Assembly (NCBI RefSeq): GCF_902498915.1
Contig: NZ_CABVLQ010000002.1
DNA: 64,000 nucleotides
From: Escherichia ruysiae
GTDB taxonomy: Bacteria > Pseudomonadota > Gammaproteobacteria > Enterobacterales > Enterobacteriaceae
Reading direction: 5' to 3' (one strand)
Positions 43,826 to 53,982 of the stretch are shown here, in pieces (the stretch's first letter is position 1; the number at the start of each line of letters is the position of its first letter). The position numbers and the translations under genes were made by a program. Below the pieces are notes generated by a model. It worked only from the letters and a program-made list of their open reading frames with translations, had not been told where the DNA came from and ran no database searches.

Positions 43826-44650
43826 TTACCAGGGTAATAAAGACGTATTAAATAAGCTAACAGGTAGTATTTGCCCTGTAATAAGGTTCCCGGCAAGGCC
43901 AGGTCTCAACGTGACGCGTCGCAAAGACATTGTTGTATTCTGCCTGGTTGTATATTCAGTTAACCATTTTCTTTTTTCATCGTTCAGAATTGTTGGTGAT
44001 AATGATAGTGCCGGATATATTACAGAACCATTTATTTCTTTTTTCTGTCTCAATATTACCCCGTAATATTCTCTTTTCGTGTTTCCTGCGAAGGGGAAAC
44101 TATGCCAGAAAATAACTTCAGTGTTGCTGCTATCATTAATAAGCATTCTGAAATTATCAGCAGTATCTGGCCATTCACCGGACAACGCTATCGGATAGTT
44201 TTCATGGCCATTCAGCCAGTCCGGATTGAGATTAAAATATTCAGCAAGATGTTCGAGAGCGTCAGCTGAAAGATAGTCTGCAAGTCTGGCCGGGTCCTGT
44301 ATAACCGTGGAGCGGATATTCCATGGCGACAGCAATGTTGCCAGTAATGGCGCATTTATATCATGCGACAGCATGATGTATTCAATTCTGCTTATTATGT
44401 TCCCTGCGGTGTTATCCGCAGGCATAAACATATTATGAAGAGCATCCTCAAGCAGGATTCGGGTTAAATCAGCGGTGGATATGGCTAATTGTTCGCTCAT
44501 TATCCCCAGAACTTCTCTTACCCCTTGGGGGTAACGGACCTGCAGAGGTGTCGGGTTTATCTGACGACCGTTGATGAGTTTTTCGCCGATTGCTTTTTTG
44601 TCCAGCGAGAGCATCATTCGGGCCGCAATACCGGTCGTATTCAGTCTCAT
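43826..44650 (-). CDS. traE: TraE transfer-region protein
   Basis: The 274-residue protein starts behind GGAGG 6 bases upstream. No signal peptide or membrane segment is clear. It contains LQVRYPQGVREVLGIM and looks like a cytoplasmic protein, possibly a regulator with a helical N-terminal domain. Position matches traE of R64. The palindrome at 44729 lies upstream of the gene. Confidence 0.75.
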   Translation of the reverse strand: MRLNTTGIAARMMLSLDKKAIGEKLINGRQINPTPLQVRYPQGVREVLGIMSEQLAISTADLTRILLEDALHNMFMPADNTAGNIISRIEYIMLSHDINAPLLATLLSPWNIRSTVIQDPARLADYLSADALEHLAEYFNLNPDWLNGHENYPIALSGEWPDTADNFRMLINDSSNTEVIFWHSFPFAGNTKREYYGVILRQKKEINGSVIYPALSLSPTILNDEKRKWLTEYTTRQNTTMSLRRVTLRPGLAGNLITGQILPVSLFNTSLLPW

Positions 44651-44728
44651 TGTTCCTCCGACTGAAAAAGTCTTTTCAGCTCATGTGGTTATTGTATCTT
44701 CGGTGTTTTTTCTGGTGAAACGAATAAT

Positions 44729-44747
44729 TTCGATCATGCAGATCGAA
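44729..44747. promoter_or_regulatory. Perfect palindrome upstream of traE
   Basis: TTCGATC-ATGCA-GATCGAA forms two perfect 7-base arms with a 5-base spacer. It lies 79 bases before the traE start and could be an operator. It contains two GATC sites. The regulator is unknown. Confidence 0.45.
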
Positions 44748-44754
44748 TGTGTTT

Positions 44755-44775
44755 GGCGAGTTGTTGCAACTCGCC
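44755..44775. terminator. Hairpin between rci and traE
   Basis: GGCGAGTTG and CAACTCGCC pair perfectly with a 3-base loop; three T follow on the plus strand. On the minus strand it lacks a T run, so it may only weaken rci read-through into traE. Confidence 0.45.
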
Positions 44776-44800
44776 TTTCTGTATGTGTTTTGAATGATGT

Positions 44801-45955
44801 TTACAGCGGGGTGCTGCCCGGGTTCAGAGGGCAAATCATAATGTAGTCAGGGTCGTTAACAGGTAACGCTCCGGGAGATGGGACACGTTCGCCTTTCTGT
44901 GCTGCAATGGCCAGTGTACGCAACAAAACCTCACTGGCGCGGTGAACTGCTTCCTCTTTCGTTGTGGCAGTGACGTGAAGGTTATCAAAATCACCGATCT
45001 CAATACGATGCGCTTTCTGCCCATTTTCTTCATTGATGGTCGTGATATGGGCAGGATACGGCACAAACCATGCTGCCACTTTTTGTGTCTGCCGCCGGCG
45101 GGCATCAAGTTTACTGACCAGTTGCCATGCACGAAGATGAGTATACCGTTTCAGCATATTCATGGAACGATGTCCTGATATTGCAGCAATCTCCATTACA
45201 TTCAGGCTACCCAGTTCGAAGAAGCGGCTTATTGCTTCATGCCGTAGATCGTGAAAATGCAGGTCCTCGATGCGAAGTCGTTGTGTGGCTATTCTCCAGG
45301 CATTTTTAAAGCCGGATGCGGTGTAATCAAAAACATTGCCGTGGAGATTAACGGGCATCATCTGAAGAAAGTTACGGGCACGTCTGGACAGAGGAACATC
45401 CCGTGAGTGACCGTTTTTGGTTTCAGGTAAATGAGCCACACCGTGGCGCAAATCAATGTGCTCCCAACGTAAGGCCAGTATTTCGCCCTGCCGCATGGCT
45501 GTCTCAAGGGCAAGATGGAAAATGACATACAACATCAGATTTTTTTCGCGGAAATAGCGAGAAAGGCGACGTTCTTCTGAAGACGTTAGCCGGCGATCTC
45601 GTCCGGAGGATACTTTCGGCTTGCGAACCAGTTCAACCGGGTTAGTACGACAGGTTCCCCATTCAACACGAGCAATATTGAACAGAGATGACAGAAGGGC
45701 GAGTTCAAGACGTACAGTATTACCTGTAATGGGTTTACCCGTTCGGGGGTTGATTTCTGCTAAACGAACGTCTCTGTATGTAGCAATATCAACGGTTGTT
45801 ATTTCGTCCATATTCCGAAGGGCAATGGGATATCGCTTGATAACATTGCTCCGGTAAAACTCCTGTTGATGCCCTTTCTTGTGAACAGAAACTGTTTTCA
45901 GGTACTTATCCAGTGCGCGTGACAGGGACATTTTACGGATGCGTGGAGACGGCAT
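44801..45955 (-). CDS. rci: Rci shufflon recombinase
   Basis: ATG 45955, with GAGG 8 bases upstream, gives 384 residues, the R64 length. The C-terminal half has tyrosine-recombinase residues: RWEH and [11 protein letters not shown] near 245, then [14 protein letters not shown] near 285 with the catalytic tyrosine. A basic C-terminal tail follows. Rci inverts segments between the 19-base sfx repeats that begin 52 bases away. This sets the C-terminus of PilV. Confidence 0.95.
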
Positions 45956-46006
45956 GCTAACCTCAAAAGAGGCAAAAAATAATGCCAACAATCATTCTCT
46001 GCAAGC

Positions 46007-46307
46007 GTGCCAATCCGGTACTTGGCGTAAAAGCAATTCTGGTAGTACGGTGATAACTGGTCGTATAGCAAATGGTCAGCAAATACCGCTGCCAACAGGG
46101 TTTTCTGCCAGTCAGTGCTCATGGAGTGTGAGCAATGCAGAAAACCCTCAAGGTTGGAAGCCGAATTACTTTGCAGGATCAGTTGCAACTTATGATGCAA
46201 ATCGAATTGTTAAATGTGGTTTTTATGATGAATACAATTTCCATAAAGGGACATTTAGAGCTGATTTAACCGGAAAATGTAGTTATGTCGTCGCGTGTCA
46301 GAACTGA
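46007..46307 (+). CDS. Silent PilV C-terminus a (reads from sfx1)
   Basis: The frame from CQSGTWRKSNSGSTVITG ends at 46307. It is about 98 residues and includes two cysteines near the end, as do the other tips. It lacks a start of its own and becomes part of PilV only after inversion. Confidence 0.8.
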
Positions 46308-46335
46308 GATTAAATTGCTGGCGCTGCTGGCCTAC

Positions 46336-46600
46336 GTGCCAATCCGGTACCTGGGGCGCTCCTAAAATTCAATTCACAACGCAGACCTACAACATAGCTA
46401 AAAACACTCGTAATTTAAGGCTCGGGGTCCATGCATATTGCTCATGGACTTACCTGAATGGCTCACCCTTTGGTGGTTTTCAACAGGTATATTCCGACCA
46501 AAACAACGTTTGGTATGTGAGTAATTATGCTTGGGGAAATTATGAGTCTGGTGGGACCATATCAGTCACATGCCTCAATCTTCCTGGTGCTGGAGCTTAA
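46336..46600 (+). CDS. Silent PilV C-terminus b (reads from sfx2)
   Basis: The frame from CQSGTWGAPKIQFTTQ ends at 46600 and overlaps the stop of the opposite tip c (46597). It contains HAYCSWTYLNGS and a cysteine near the end. No start of its own. Confidence 0.8.
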
Positions 46601-46828
46601 TTAAAGGGGCAACAGTAGGCATCGACATGTTCCTCATCAACACCATCACCAATACCGTACATGCGTGTTCCAGTCATAATGTATCCAGTCGGACATTGAA
46701 TCGGCTTGTAATAGATCGAACCACCACTCTTACCGCCGATAAAGTGATTCATTGCTACGGATGATTTGTACCAATTACATGCTGAGTAATTAATTTTATT
46801 ACCCCCTGACCACCGACCGGATTGGCAC
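46597..46828 (-). CDS. Silent PilV C-terminus c (reads from sfx3)
   Basis: The frame from CQSGRWSGGNKINYSACN ends at 46597. It has six cysteines including the final CCPFN, the most of any tip here. Its sfx has the variant GGTCGGTGG, which changes T to R in the shared motif. Confidence 0.75.
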
Positions 46829-46836
46829 GTAGGCCA

Positions 46837-47101
46837 GTGCCAATCCGGTACCTGGAGAAAGGTAGGATCTGGTGAGCTTCAAATTGCTACAGCACAGGCC
46901 ACAGGTTGGCGCTTTCCTGGAGCAACAGCTACCTGTCCAACTGGAAAACGTGTTACAGGTGGCGGCGGAATATGCACCTCACGAACTGGTTACATATGGC
47001 TTACCAGGTCATTCCCATCAGCCAATAACTCATGGTCGGCTGCGTGCGATACAACCGAAGATCAGAATGGTTCAATAACTGTATATGCCATTTGCCAATA
47101 A
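46837..47101 (+). CDS. Silent PilV C-terminus d (reads from sfx4)
   Basis: The frame from CQSGTWRKVGSGELQIATA runs to TAA at 47101, with GGGGICTSRTGYIW and a final YAICQ. It converges with tip e, whose stop is at 47103. Confidence 0.75.
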
Positions 47102-47102
47102 G

Positions 47103-47361
47103 CTATTTCAAGCAAGTAATCTTCATAAAGTAGGACGAATACTGTGTGTAGTTTTTGGCTTGCCAAGTCATCTCGCCGTTAGAGTCAGGCATGTCAATAG
47201 GAACGACTTCTGTTTCTGCCATTTCACGCCCGTCAATACGATAGGTGTTAATACACAGTTTAAACCTCCCTAAGACCTGTGTGTTTTTGGGATATAACGT
47301 AAATGTTTTTATATTCGTCCATATCGACGCTGATGATGATTTCCAGGTACCGGATTGGCAC
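47103..47361 (-). CDS. Silent PilV C-terminus e (reads from sfx5)
   Basis: The frame from CQSGTWKSSSASIWTNIKT ends FMKITCLK at 47103. It shares a segment with tip d and cannot be expressed at the same time unless the segment is inverted. Confidence 0.75.
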
Positions 47362-47369
47362 TGGCCTAC

Positions 47370-47592
47370 GTGCCAATCCGGTACGTGGGGGACAATAGGT
47401 GGAAAACTCAAAGTTACTCAGCTTTCCACCACAGGTTATCTGGGGCAATTCGACTTCTGTGCCATTGCCAGAATGGGCAACGCAGAGGATGCCCACTACT
47501 GCCAGGTAGTTGAGAGCCCAGCAGGTTCACGCAAATGGTACAAATACGAGCATAAGACAGGTTGTATTGCGTCGTGTGTAACGCTCAATTAA
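47370..47592 (+). CDS. Silent PilV C-terminus f (reads from sfx6)
   Basis: The frame from [17 protein letters not shown] ends CIASCVTLN at 47592 and shares its segment with the active tip g. Inversion of this one segment alone would swap the active tip for this one. Confidence 0.75.
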
Positions 47593-49025
47593 GTTTGATA
47601 TCCAAATACTGAAAATACCCCGGCACCACATGATGTATTTTCTGTTGGATAGGATGTTATCTGATAGGAAGTACCTGCAGGTACAGCAAAGCTGATAAAG
47701 GCTGTTTTTCCATATGCAGGGTTATTACTGGCATTCACGCTAATTAGCGTCCCACCAACATATCCCTGCAGTCGGGATGTATTTGCACATGCACCTCCGG
47801 CAGATCCTCCATTACCTCCAGATGCATAAATAAACAATGTACTGCCCCCTGAATTCCGCCCTGAGAATGAACCTCTATGTGAACCTAAGTTTGTGTAAGA
47901 ACCATTGAGCGAACCAGAAGTCTTCCACGTACCGGATTGGCACGAAAGTATTGCCCCTGTATTATCGCGGCCTACAAGGCCGTTAGGCGAACATGATGCG
48001 CCAGCAACGGCAGTTCTTTCCAGTTGTAAGTATTCACCAGTATAAAGGCGACCATCAGCCCGAACAGTACCGCCTTTCACCTGACCGCCGGTATAGATGC
48101 CCTTGTTGTTTACACTTCGAACCCATGATCCATCGGACATATAAAATCCGCCACCGTGAGTTTCATTGAGCCAGCCTTTACTGTTACGAGTAATTAACCA
48201 ACCATTATTACTTCTGATATCACCGCCAGCGGTGACATTTACGTCAAAGTTTCCGCTATTGCCTTTTACCTGACCGCTGAAAGTGCCATTTACACCATTC
48301 ACATTGCCGCTGAAATTACCTGTCTGGGCATTTACTGCCCCAACGTTATTCAGGTTATTTGATCCCATATCAATGGCCGTGTGCATTTTGTTTAAGTCAG
48401 GGCGACCATTGACCTGGAATCTGTAAAGACGATCAGTGTCCTCAGCTGCACCACTAAGTTCATCTGTCGATAACAATACGGCAATATGCCCGTTACCGCT
48501 TTTGGCACCATAATTACTTAAAGCTACTGACCAGGAACGTAATGCACCTGTGGCTGTTTTGCCGTCCTGGATATATCCACCAAGACCAGTGGTAATATCC
48601 TTAGCCATCTGGATAAGTGCTTTCACTGGATAAGGTGTGCCACCACTGGATACAACCATTGCCTGTAGTAATTCCGGGTTTTGGGCGTTTCGAACCACAT
48701 ATGCCTGTAACCGCTGCCCCTCGCTGTTTGTCTCAGTAAACCCGCTGGACAAAAAGCCGGTATTTTTCAGCATGGTTGTCGTGATAACGGCAGGAGTTGT
48801 TGTGGTACTACTGCCCTGGAGAGTCGTGTAGTTTTTCCCTATATAAGAGCGGGCCGCACTGGTCCAGTTGCTGACAAGACGTGCTTCAGTTTGCCATCCT
48901 TTTGTTTGAATATAGTCCTGCCATATGCCCGCTCCCCAGGCAATCAGGAGCATAACAATCAGTAAAGCCGCGCCAGTTTCCAGCGATGCCCAGCCTCGGT
49001 CATATTTTTTCATCAGATTACCCAT
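47589..49025 (-). CDS. pilV: PilV minor pilin/adhesin with tip g fused
   Basis: The protein is 478 residues as arranged here. The constant part is 361 residues from ATG 49025 and ends at the sfx repeat at 47943. The N-terminus has a type IV prepilin signal with Gly11/Trp12 as the cut and Glu16 at +5. The middle is glycine/asparagine rich, with collagen-like spacing. The variable end from [14 protein letters not shown] contains [15 protein letters not shown]. PilV tips bind LPS of the recipient and decide which strains can receive the plasmid in liquid. Confidence 0.94.
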
Positions 49026-49669
49026 AGTGGTTGATAAAGATTATCCAGCAGCAAAAGGACATGGCCAAAACATAGCCATGGACCCAGAGGGCCTTCTTTA
49101 TGCCCTTTTATGCACCATGTTGAATGCCATAAGACAAATCCTCCTGTGCCCAGCAACACACACCATATGGCGTTATATAACCCTGACCATGCGGTAATAC
49201 CTGCAATAAGCCACAGGTCTCCAGTGCCAATATTAAGACGATGGCGGTTAACTAATTTATGAAGGCAGAATAAGACAATTGCAGCAGTGGCAAATTCTGT
49301 TGTACGGAACCACCATATATCAGTCGTGATTTGTGATAGCATTCCTGCAATTAAAAAACGCCGGGTGAATGTTCCTGGTAATAAACCTGTCAGTGCATCC
49401 GTTACCGCCATTTGCAGTATGAACGAAAGAATAAGGACAGCATGAATACGGTAGAGCAGTGGTGATGATGATAAAATAATTAACGCCACAGCTATACTGT
49501 ATAGCCATATTCCTGACAGAACAGCAGGGTGTGTCTTATACCAGAGATGTCCCGTATCAGATAAAAAATAACGAACTCTGAATAGCAGAGTTCGTCCAAT
49601 AATGGAAAATGTGAACATCAATGGCAGTATATAAACAGGGGATAGACTTATGCCTACGATTGTCTGCAT
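49013..49669 (-). CDS. pilU: PilU prepilin peptidase
   Basis: The start is taken at ATG 49669, 6 bases behind GGGAGG, which gives 218 residues, as in R64. The protein has six to seven membrane segments. The two catalytic aspartates of the prepilin peptidase family are seen in TDALTG (near 91) and GTGDLW (near 149). It cuts PilS and PilV. It lacks the N-terminal methylase-type cysteine domain of larger PilD enzymes. Confidence 0.93.
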
Positions 49670-50214
49670 TGCCTGCCTCCCTGTCCGGGAAGACATATCC
49701 CTTTCATGTCACGATAAATTCTCCATATTTTATTGGCATATTGCTCTCTTGTTTCATGTCTGTCCTTACGGAATCCGGCATTGTATGACCCAAGGCAATT
49801 CCAGCTGACGCCACATATCTGAAAATGTCTTGCCAGTATCCAGCTTCCTATATGGATATTAAGGCATGGTTTGGTGATTAAATCCTCAGACTTTTTTATT
49901 ACGCCCATATTTATCAGCTTTGGAATATGGGTTGAGTTTATTTGCATCAACCCATAATCCGTGCTACTGGCTTTACCTGTTTTTTTGTCCTTATTTATAT
50001 TAATTGCGCCCGGCCTCAACGAAGATTCCCCGGCAGAAATAGCCTTCAATAATAATGGTTCAATTTGATAGCGCGCGCCGGCAGCGGCAAAGCAATTGTC
50101 CCACTTGTTGGTCCAGATCTGTTTGGGGGCTACGTATGAAGCTCGGGCGGGTGGAATAAGAGAAAAAAGCAGGATTAATGAAATAAGTCTGAGGGGTACT
50201 GTACCCCCTGACAT
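49654..50214 (-). CDS. pilT: PilT lytic transglycosylase
   Basis: The 186-residue protein has a signal peptide cut near ARA (residue 25) and an SLT-type fold. Glu63 in AGESSLRPGA is the catalytic glutamate, followed by YGLMQIN near 87 and a GSYNAG box. It opens peptidoglycan for the pilus. It is not related to the retraction ATPase PilT of Pseudomonas. Confidence 0.94.
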   Translation of the reverse strand: MSGGTVPLRLISLILLFSLIPPARASYVAPKQIWTNKWDNCFAAAGARYQIEPLLLKAISAGESSLRPGAININKDKKTGKASSTDYGLMQINSTHIPKLINMGVIKKSEDLITKPCLNIHIGSWILARHFQICGVSWNCLGSYNAGFRKDRHETREQYANKIWRIYRDMKGICLPGQGGRQCRQS

Positions 50215-50223
50215 TAAAACTCC

Positions 50224-50838
50224 TTAACCATTGATGGTGAAGATAAGTTTGTTTGTACCAGTGCTGCCATTATCTGCCTTGCATTGCGTACTGGCTTCTT
50301 CAGTAGTGACTTTTCCATCACTGTGAGCAGTACTGTTCAGGGTAATGCCGTTAGTTAAACCAGTTTTACTGATCCGTGTGGCAATCTGGATACAGGCATC
50401 CTGTGGGACTTTATCATAGGTAACGGTAAAACCGTTGTTGAACCCTGATGTTGAAGCCGGGGCAACAGTTACAGCACCGCCCCATGCGTTATAGAGCGTT
50501 GCTGTACCAGATGTTTTGTCGCCCTGTACTGTCATCCCAGAGGGAACGGCCCCCATCTGAATGAGGGCACCTGTCATTTTGGCACTGCTGGTAAATGTAT
50601 ATCCATCGCTACCTTTTAGCAGGCTCTGGGCACTTGTGATAATTGTTTGTATATTTGCGGTTTCAGTTGCCACATTGGTTCTTGTACGTAACGCATACAA
50701 ACTACCCAGAACAACGACTATAACAAAAAGAACAACGAGCGCTATTGTTCCCTGCTCCAAAATTCCCCATCCTTTATCATGAGGCTCATTCTTCTTATTA
50801 TTTCCAGTTAAAGTGGTATTAATATTTTCTACTAACAT
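50224..50838 (-). CDS. pilS: PilS major prepilin
   Basis: The 204-residue prepilin has a charged leader of 23 residues, cut between Gly23 and Trp24. Glu28 is at +5 and a long hydrophobic helix follows (TIALVVLFVIVVVLGSLYA). The C-terminal half has two cysteines near 147 and 186, probably a disulfide. This is the thin-pilus subunit of R64 type. Confidence 0.94.
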   Translation of the reverse strand: MLVENINTTLTGNNKKNEPHDKGWGILEQGTIALVVLFVIVVVLGSLYALRTRTNVATETANIQTIITSAQSLLKGSDGYTFTSSAKMTGALIQMGAVPSGMTVQGDKTSGTATLYNAWGGAVTVAPASTSGFNNGFTVTYDKVPQDACIQIATRISKTGLTNGITLNSTAHSDGKVTTEEASTQCKADNGSTGTNKLIFTING

Positions 50839-50855
50839 AAATATCCTCGTTTTGT

Positions 50856-51953
50856 TTAAAAGTTACCCATGCTGTTGTCACTAATAGACTGAATATCCAT
50901 AATGGCAAAAACCAGTAACATGAGAGACATGACAAGAAATATCAGCATAATTAAACGAATCACGTTTGCCCGTTTCTTTACACGTTGAAGTGTTTGACTA
51001 AGCCATCGTTGACCATAATTGCTGATTAGCTCTGTTGCGCCATCTCCCTGTAATAAAGACAGGAAGTTGGCTGCTTCCCTGGATGGGAACTGATAACCGC
51101 ACTGACGCAAAGCCAGTCCAAGATGATCCCCTTGGCGGACGCGGTAAATAATGCTGTCAAGACGTGTGCTTAACCATGGTGATGCAAACTCCTGAAGAAT
51201 GTTTAGCGAGTTGAGCGTCGTCATTTTGGCTTTCAGAAGTGCAGCCATATTCAGGAGAAATGTTGCTCCCTGTATATCCTGATAAATACTCCATGGCATT
51301 ATCTTGTCGGCAAAAGTACGAACACTGTCAGGGCTTTTCCAGTTTGGCAGAGACCATGATATTAAACCTGTGATCACTGCAAAAAGAACGGCACATATAG
51401 CGCCGTAATTATCGACAAAAACAGATAATCCATAAAGAAAACCAAGAGCACCACTCCATGAATCGGGGGAGCTTATTTTGCTCAGTTCAGGTATTAGCTC
51501 TGTATTCAGAACATATAATGTCCCCGTCATCATGATTAACAATCCCACCGGATAAATAGCCATTTGCCATATAGCCTGATGGATTTGTTCTTTTGCATCT
51601 GTAAGAGTGGTGGCGAATTGCAGTGCATCCACAATTGAACCACTTCTTATCCCGGCGCTGATTACTGCGGCCTCTTCCTGAGGAACCCATAAACTAAGAG
51701 TATATTCCAGAGAGTTTTCGCCACTGTTTTCACGAAGAGACTCAATGCAGTCTGTGGCCAGTTCAGCAAAGGGATGCCATTTTCGTCCAAAGTCTGTCCA
51801 GGCATCCCGCATCTGTTCCAGTGCGGTCTTTAATGGCTGTTTATTTTCCAGCAGAAAACGCAGGGCTTCGTAAAACTGCACCCTGTAGGGGGCGCTGAAC
51901 GTTTTTCTGACAATGAAACGCCTCAGCCGTTGACTGAAATTCATTTCACGCAT
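50856..51953 (-). CDS. pilR: PilR inner-membrane platform protein
   Basis: The 365-residue protein has the layout of GspF/PilC-type platform proteins: two repeated helical domains and three membrane segments (near 155-180, 190-215 and 335-355). It links the PilQ ATPase to the growing pilus. It follows pilQ by 12 bases. Confidence 0.93.
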   Translation of the reverse strand: MREMNFSQRLRRFIVRKTFSAPYRVQFYEALRFLLENKQPLKTALEQMRDAWTDFGRKWHPFAELATDCIESLRENSGENSLEYTLSLWVPQEEAAVISAGIRSGSIVDALQFATTLTDAKEQIHQAIWQMAIYPVGLLIMMTGTLYVLNTELIPELSKISSPDSWSGALGFLYGLSVFVDNYGAICAVLFAVITGLISWSLPNWKSPDSVRTFADKIMPWSIYQDIQGATFLLNMAALLKAKMTTLNSLNILQEFASPWLSTRLDSIIYRVRQGDHLGLALRQCGYQFPSREAANFLSLLQGDGATELISNYGQRWLSQTLQRVKKRANVIRLIMLIFLVMSLMLLVFAIMDIQSISDNSMGNF

Positions 51954-51965
51954 GTTGTTCTCCTG

Positions 51966-53519
51966 TTAGACATCATCGATGCTGAGGCGCTCGTCTTCGT
52001 CCAGAGGGATGATTCTGTCGGCTTCAAGAGGGTCTACCAGACCTTCATTGATACGGCGAAGAAGATGCTCTACACGACTGATGCCTTTCATGTTTTCCAG
52101 CCAGTATTTACGTGCTGCAACTTTGCCGCGTGTTTTCAGAATCTGAAATAAGCGGTTATCAGGTTCTATCACCTCAGCAATTACAGTCCTGCCGGTGAGG
52201 CCTTTACCTATTTCACCGCGCTTTCTGCCGTTAATGATTACGTCGTGATTACATTCAGAGCATCCGTGATGATTTCGGAACCAGATATTATCTGTACTGC
52301 AGAGTGAATCTTTATTGCAGTGCCGCTCAAGGTAATCACGCTCGTCGTCGCTAAGTTCAGGTGCTCGCTTTTCCCATGGAATACGGCAGGAGGGACACAG
52401 AGTTGGTACAAGGCGCTGGCTGATCATCCCAATCAGTAATTGCGCATCGCAAATAAGATCGGCATTCATACCCATCGTAATCATTCGCTCCGGTATACCC
52501 AGAGCTGAGTTTGTATGTAATGTCGTCAGAACTATGTGCCCGGTCTGTGCCGCGTAGGTGGTTGACATCATCGAGATAAGATCGCGCATTTCCCCTTCCA
52601 TGATGGCATCAGGGTCAAGTCGCATTGCCGATGAAATAGCCCGACTCCATGCCAGTTTGACGGCATCTTCGTCGGATTTGTCGCAGATAATCGGAGTCTG
52701 TGTTGCTCCCAGTATCTGTCCTTCCAGCGGATCTTCGATTGTTAGCAGGTGTCGCCCCTGATTATCGTCAAGATATACACGGCAGGCGCTGCGTAACGTT
52801 GTCGATTTACCGGAACCGGTTGGACCTGACAGGACTATTTTTCCTTCCGGGCGGCGCAGCATTATGTTCAGCAACCGGATTTGTTCCGGGATAAAGCCCA
52901 GTTGTTTAAACGTGGGAACTTTATCTCCGTCATCGGGTATCAGGCGCATAACTGCAATCAGACCGTCTCCTGTAGGTCTGTGACTGTAGCGTGCACCAAA
53001 TATTCCTATTTTTCGCATTAATTGTGGGGACAGGCGCGCATCCTGCTCCCTTTGAGGGAAGAAACTGGTTTCAGTGACATCAGCCATTGACAGAATGGCT
53101 GTTGCGCAAAGTGAATAGCCCAGTGCTGGTTGATCTTCATCTACAGTCTGCAGTTCACCGAATATTCTCATGCGAACTTTGAAAATAGACTCTGAAATTA
53201 AGAAATGAATATCTGAAGCACCAAGTTTTCTGGCAGTTTCAAAATAAGATAGAACTTTCTTCTCACTTTCACTGACATCAGCAAGGTCTTTCAGATGAAT
53301 AATTCGTTCTTTCGGGCCTCTGTTTTTCTCATCCTGACCTGCCTCCTGTAACTCCGACAACGAGACTACTTTTGGGTTGATATTCGGATATAATTTTAGC
53401 AGCTCCTGGAGATTACTTTGTACGTCAGGCCTTGTCCGCTGGTTTGTTTCTATAAGAATTTCATGGGTGTCTCCCCTGGATATAAAAAGGAGAGCATCCT
53501 TCAGATTATATTTATCCAT
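51966..53519 (-). CDS. pilQ: PilQ pilus ATPase
   Basis: The 517-residue protein has Walker A GPTGSGKST near residue 232, an Asp box and the GspE/PilB-type ATPase core. Two CxxC pairs (CPSC near 378 and CSEC near 432) suggest a zinc site, as in many assembly ATPases. It powers pilus assembly. It is not the secretin PilQ of Neisseria. Confidence 0.94.
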   Translation of the reverse strand: MDKYNLKDALLFISRGDTHEILIETNQRTRPDVQSNLQELLKLYPNINPKVVSLSELQEAGQDEKNRGPKERIIHLKDLADVSESEKKVLSYFETARKLGASDIHFLISESIFKVRMRIFGELQTVDEDQPALGYSLCATAILSMADVTETSFFPQREQDARLSPQLMRKIGIFGARYSHRPTGDGLIAVMRLIPDDGDKVPTFKQLGFIPEQIRLLNIMLRRPEGKIVLSGPTGSGKSTTLRSACRVYLDDNQGRHLLTIEDPLEGQILGATQTPIICDKSDEDAVKLAWSRAISSAMRLDPDAIMEGEMRDLISMMSTTYAAQTGHIVLTTLHTNSALGIPERMITMGMNADLICDAQLLIGMISQRLVPTLCPSCRIPWEKRAPELSDDERDYLERHCNKDSLCSTDNIWFRNHHGCSECNHDVIINGRKRGEIGKGLTGRTVIAEVIEPDNRLFQILKTRGKVAARKYWLENMKGISRVEHLLRRINEGLVDPLEADRIIPLDEDERLSIDDV

Positions 53520-53529
53520 ATCACGTTAC

Positions 53530-53982
53530 TCAGAAAGTAAGGGTGGTGCCATCACTTAACGTGACGCCAGACAATGAGATCGACTTCACTGTGACGGATG
53601 TGCCTGGAAGCTGGCTGCCAGTGGTGACGCTTGTCTGACGTCCATCAGCCATGCGAAGAACGGCATTAAGACGTTTATCTTTGCCGTTTATTTCCATAAT
53701 GATGGGCAATTCCTTTCTGTTTTTAGATGTCGGCTGCTCTGAAACTGATGGCAAAGAGGCAGTCACACCAGAGAAACCTGAAACAGTTTCAGATGATGAA
53801 GTAACATCTGATTCTTCGAGTTGTTTCTGTAGCTGTGCGCCCTGAACTTTTGCCTGTAAAAGAATATTCCGGTTTTGTTGTGCTTCAAGTTCTCCTATTG
53901 TGACAAGAGGTTGTGTTGTTGCAAATGAAAAACCGGAGAAGAAAAATATGGATGGAATAATGAGTAATTTACCTGGACGCAT
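53530..53982 (-). CDS. pilP: PilP thin-pilus assembly protein
   Basis: The 150-residue protein has a signal peptide (cut near SFATT, residue 21), a coiled part with QKQLEESDVTSSSE and a C-terminal beta domain. It overlaps pilO by 14 bases. It probably links the platform to the secretin, like other PilP/GspC-type proteins. Confidence 0.88.
   Translation of the reverse strand: MRPGKLLIIPSIFFFSGFSFATTQPLVTIGELEAQQNRNILLQAKVQGAQLQKQLEESDVTSSSETVSGFSGVTASLPSVSEQPTSKNRKELPIIMEINGKDKRLNAVLRMADGRQTSVTTGSQLPGTSVTVKSISLSGVTLSDGTTLTF

Larger units (their letters stand above)
46007..47943. repeat. Shufflon with seven sfx repeats
   Basis: Seven 19-base repeats GTGCCAATCCGGTNNNTGG lie at 46007(+), 46336(+), 46810(-), 46837(+), 47343(-), 47370(+) and 47925(-). 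They bound four segments: 46007-46336 with one C-terminus, and three with converging pairs (46336-46828, 46837-47361, 47370-47943). Eight-base spacers between the paired segments are mirror images (GTAGGCCA and TGGCCTAC). Each repeat reads CQSGTW or CQSGRW in frame with the PilV end. The array is the classic R64 type. Confidence 0.95.

Noticed and set aside
46007..47943. Regularly repeated 19-base units as a CRISPR array
   Set aside because: The repeats are in both orientations, irregularly spaced by hundreds of bases, encode CQSGTW in frame with PilV and lie beside rci.
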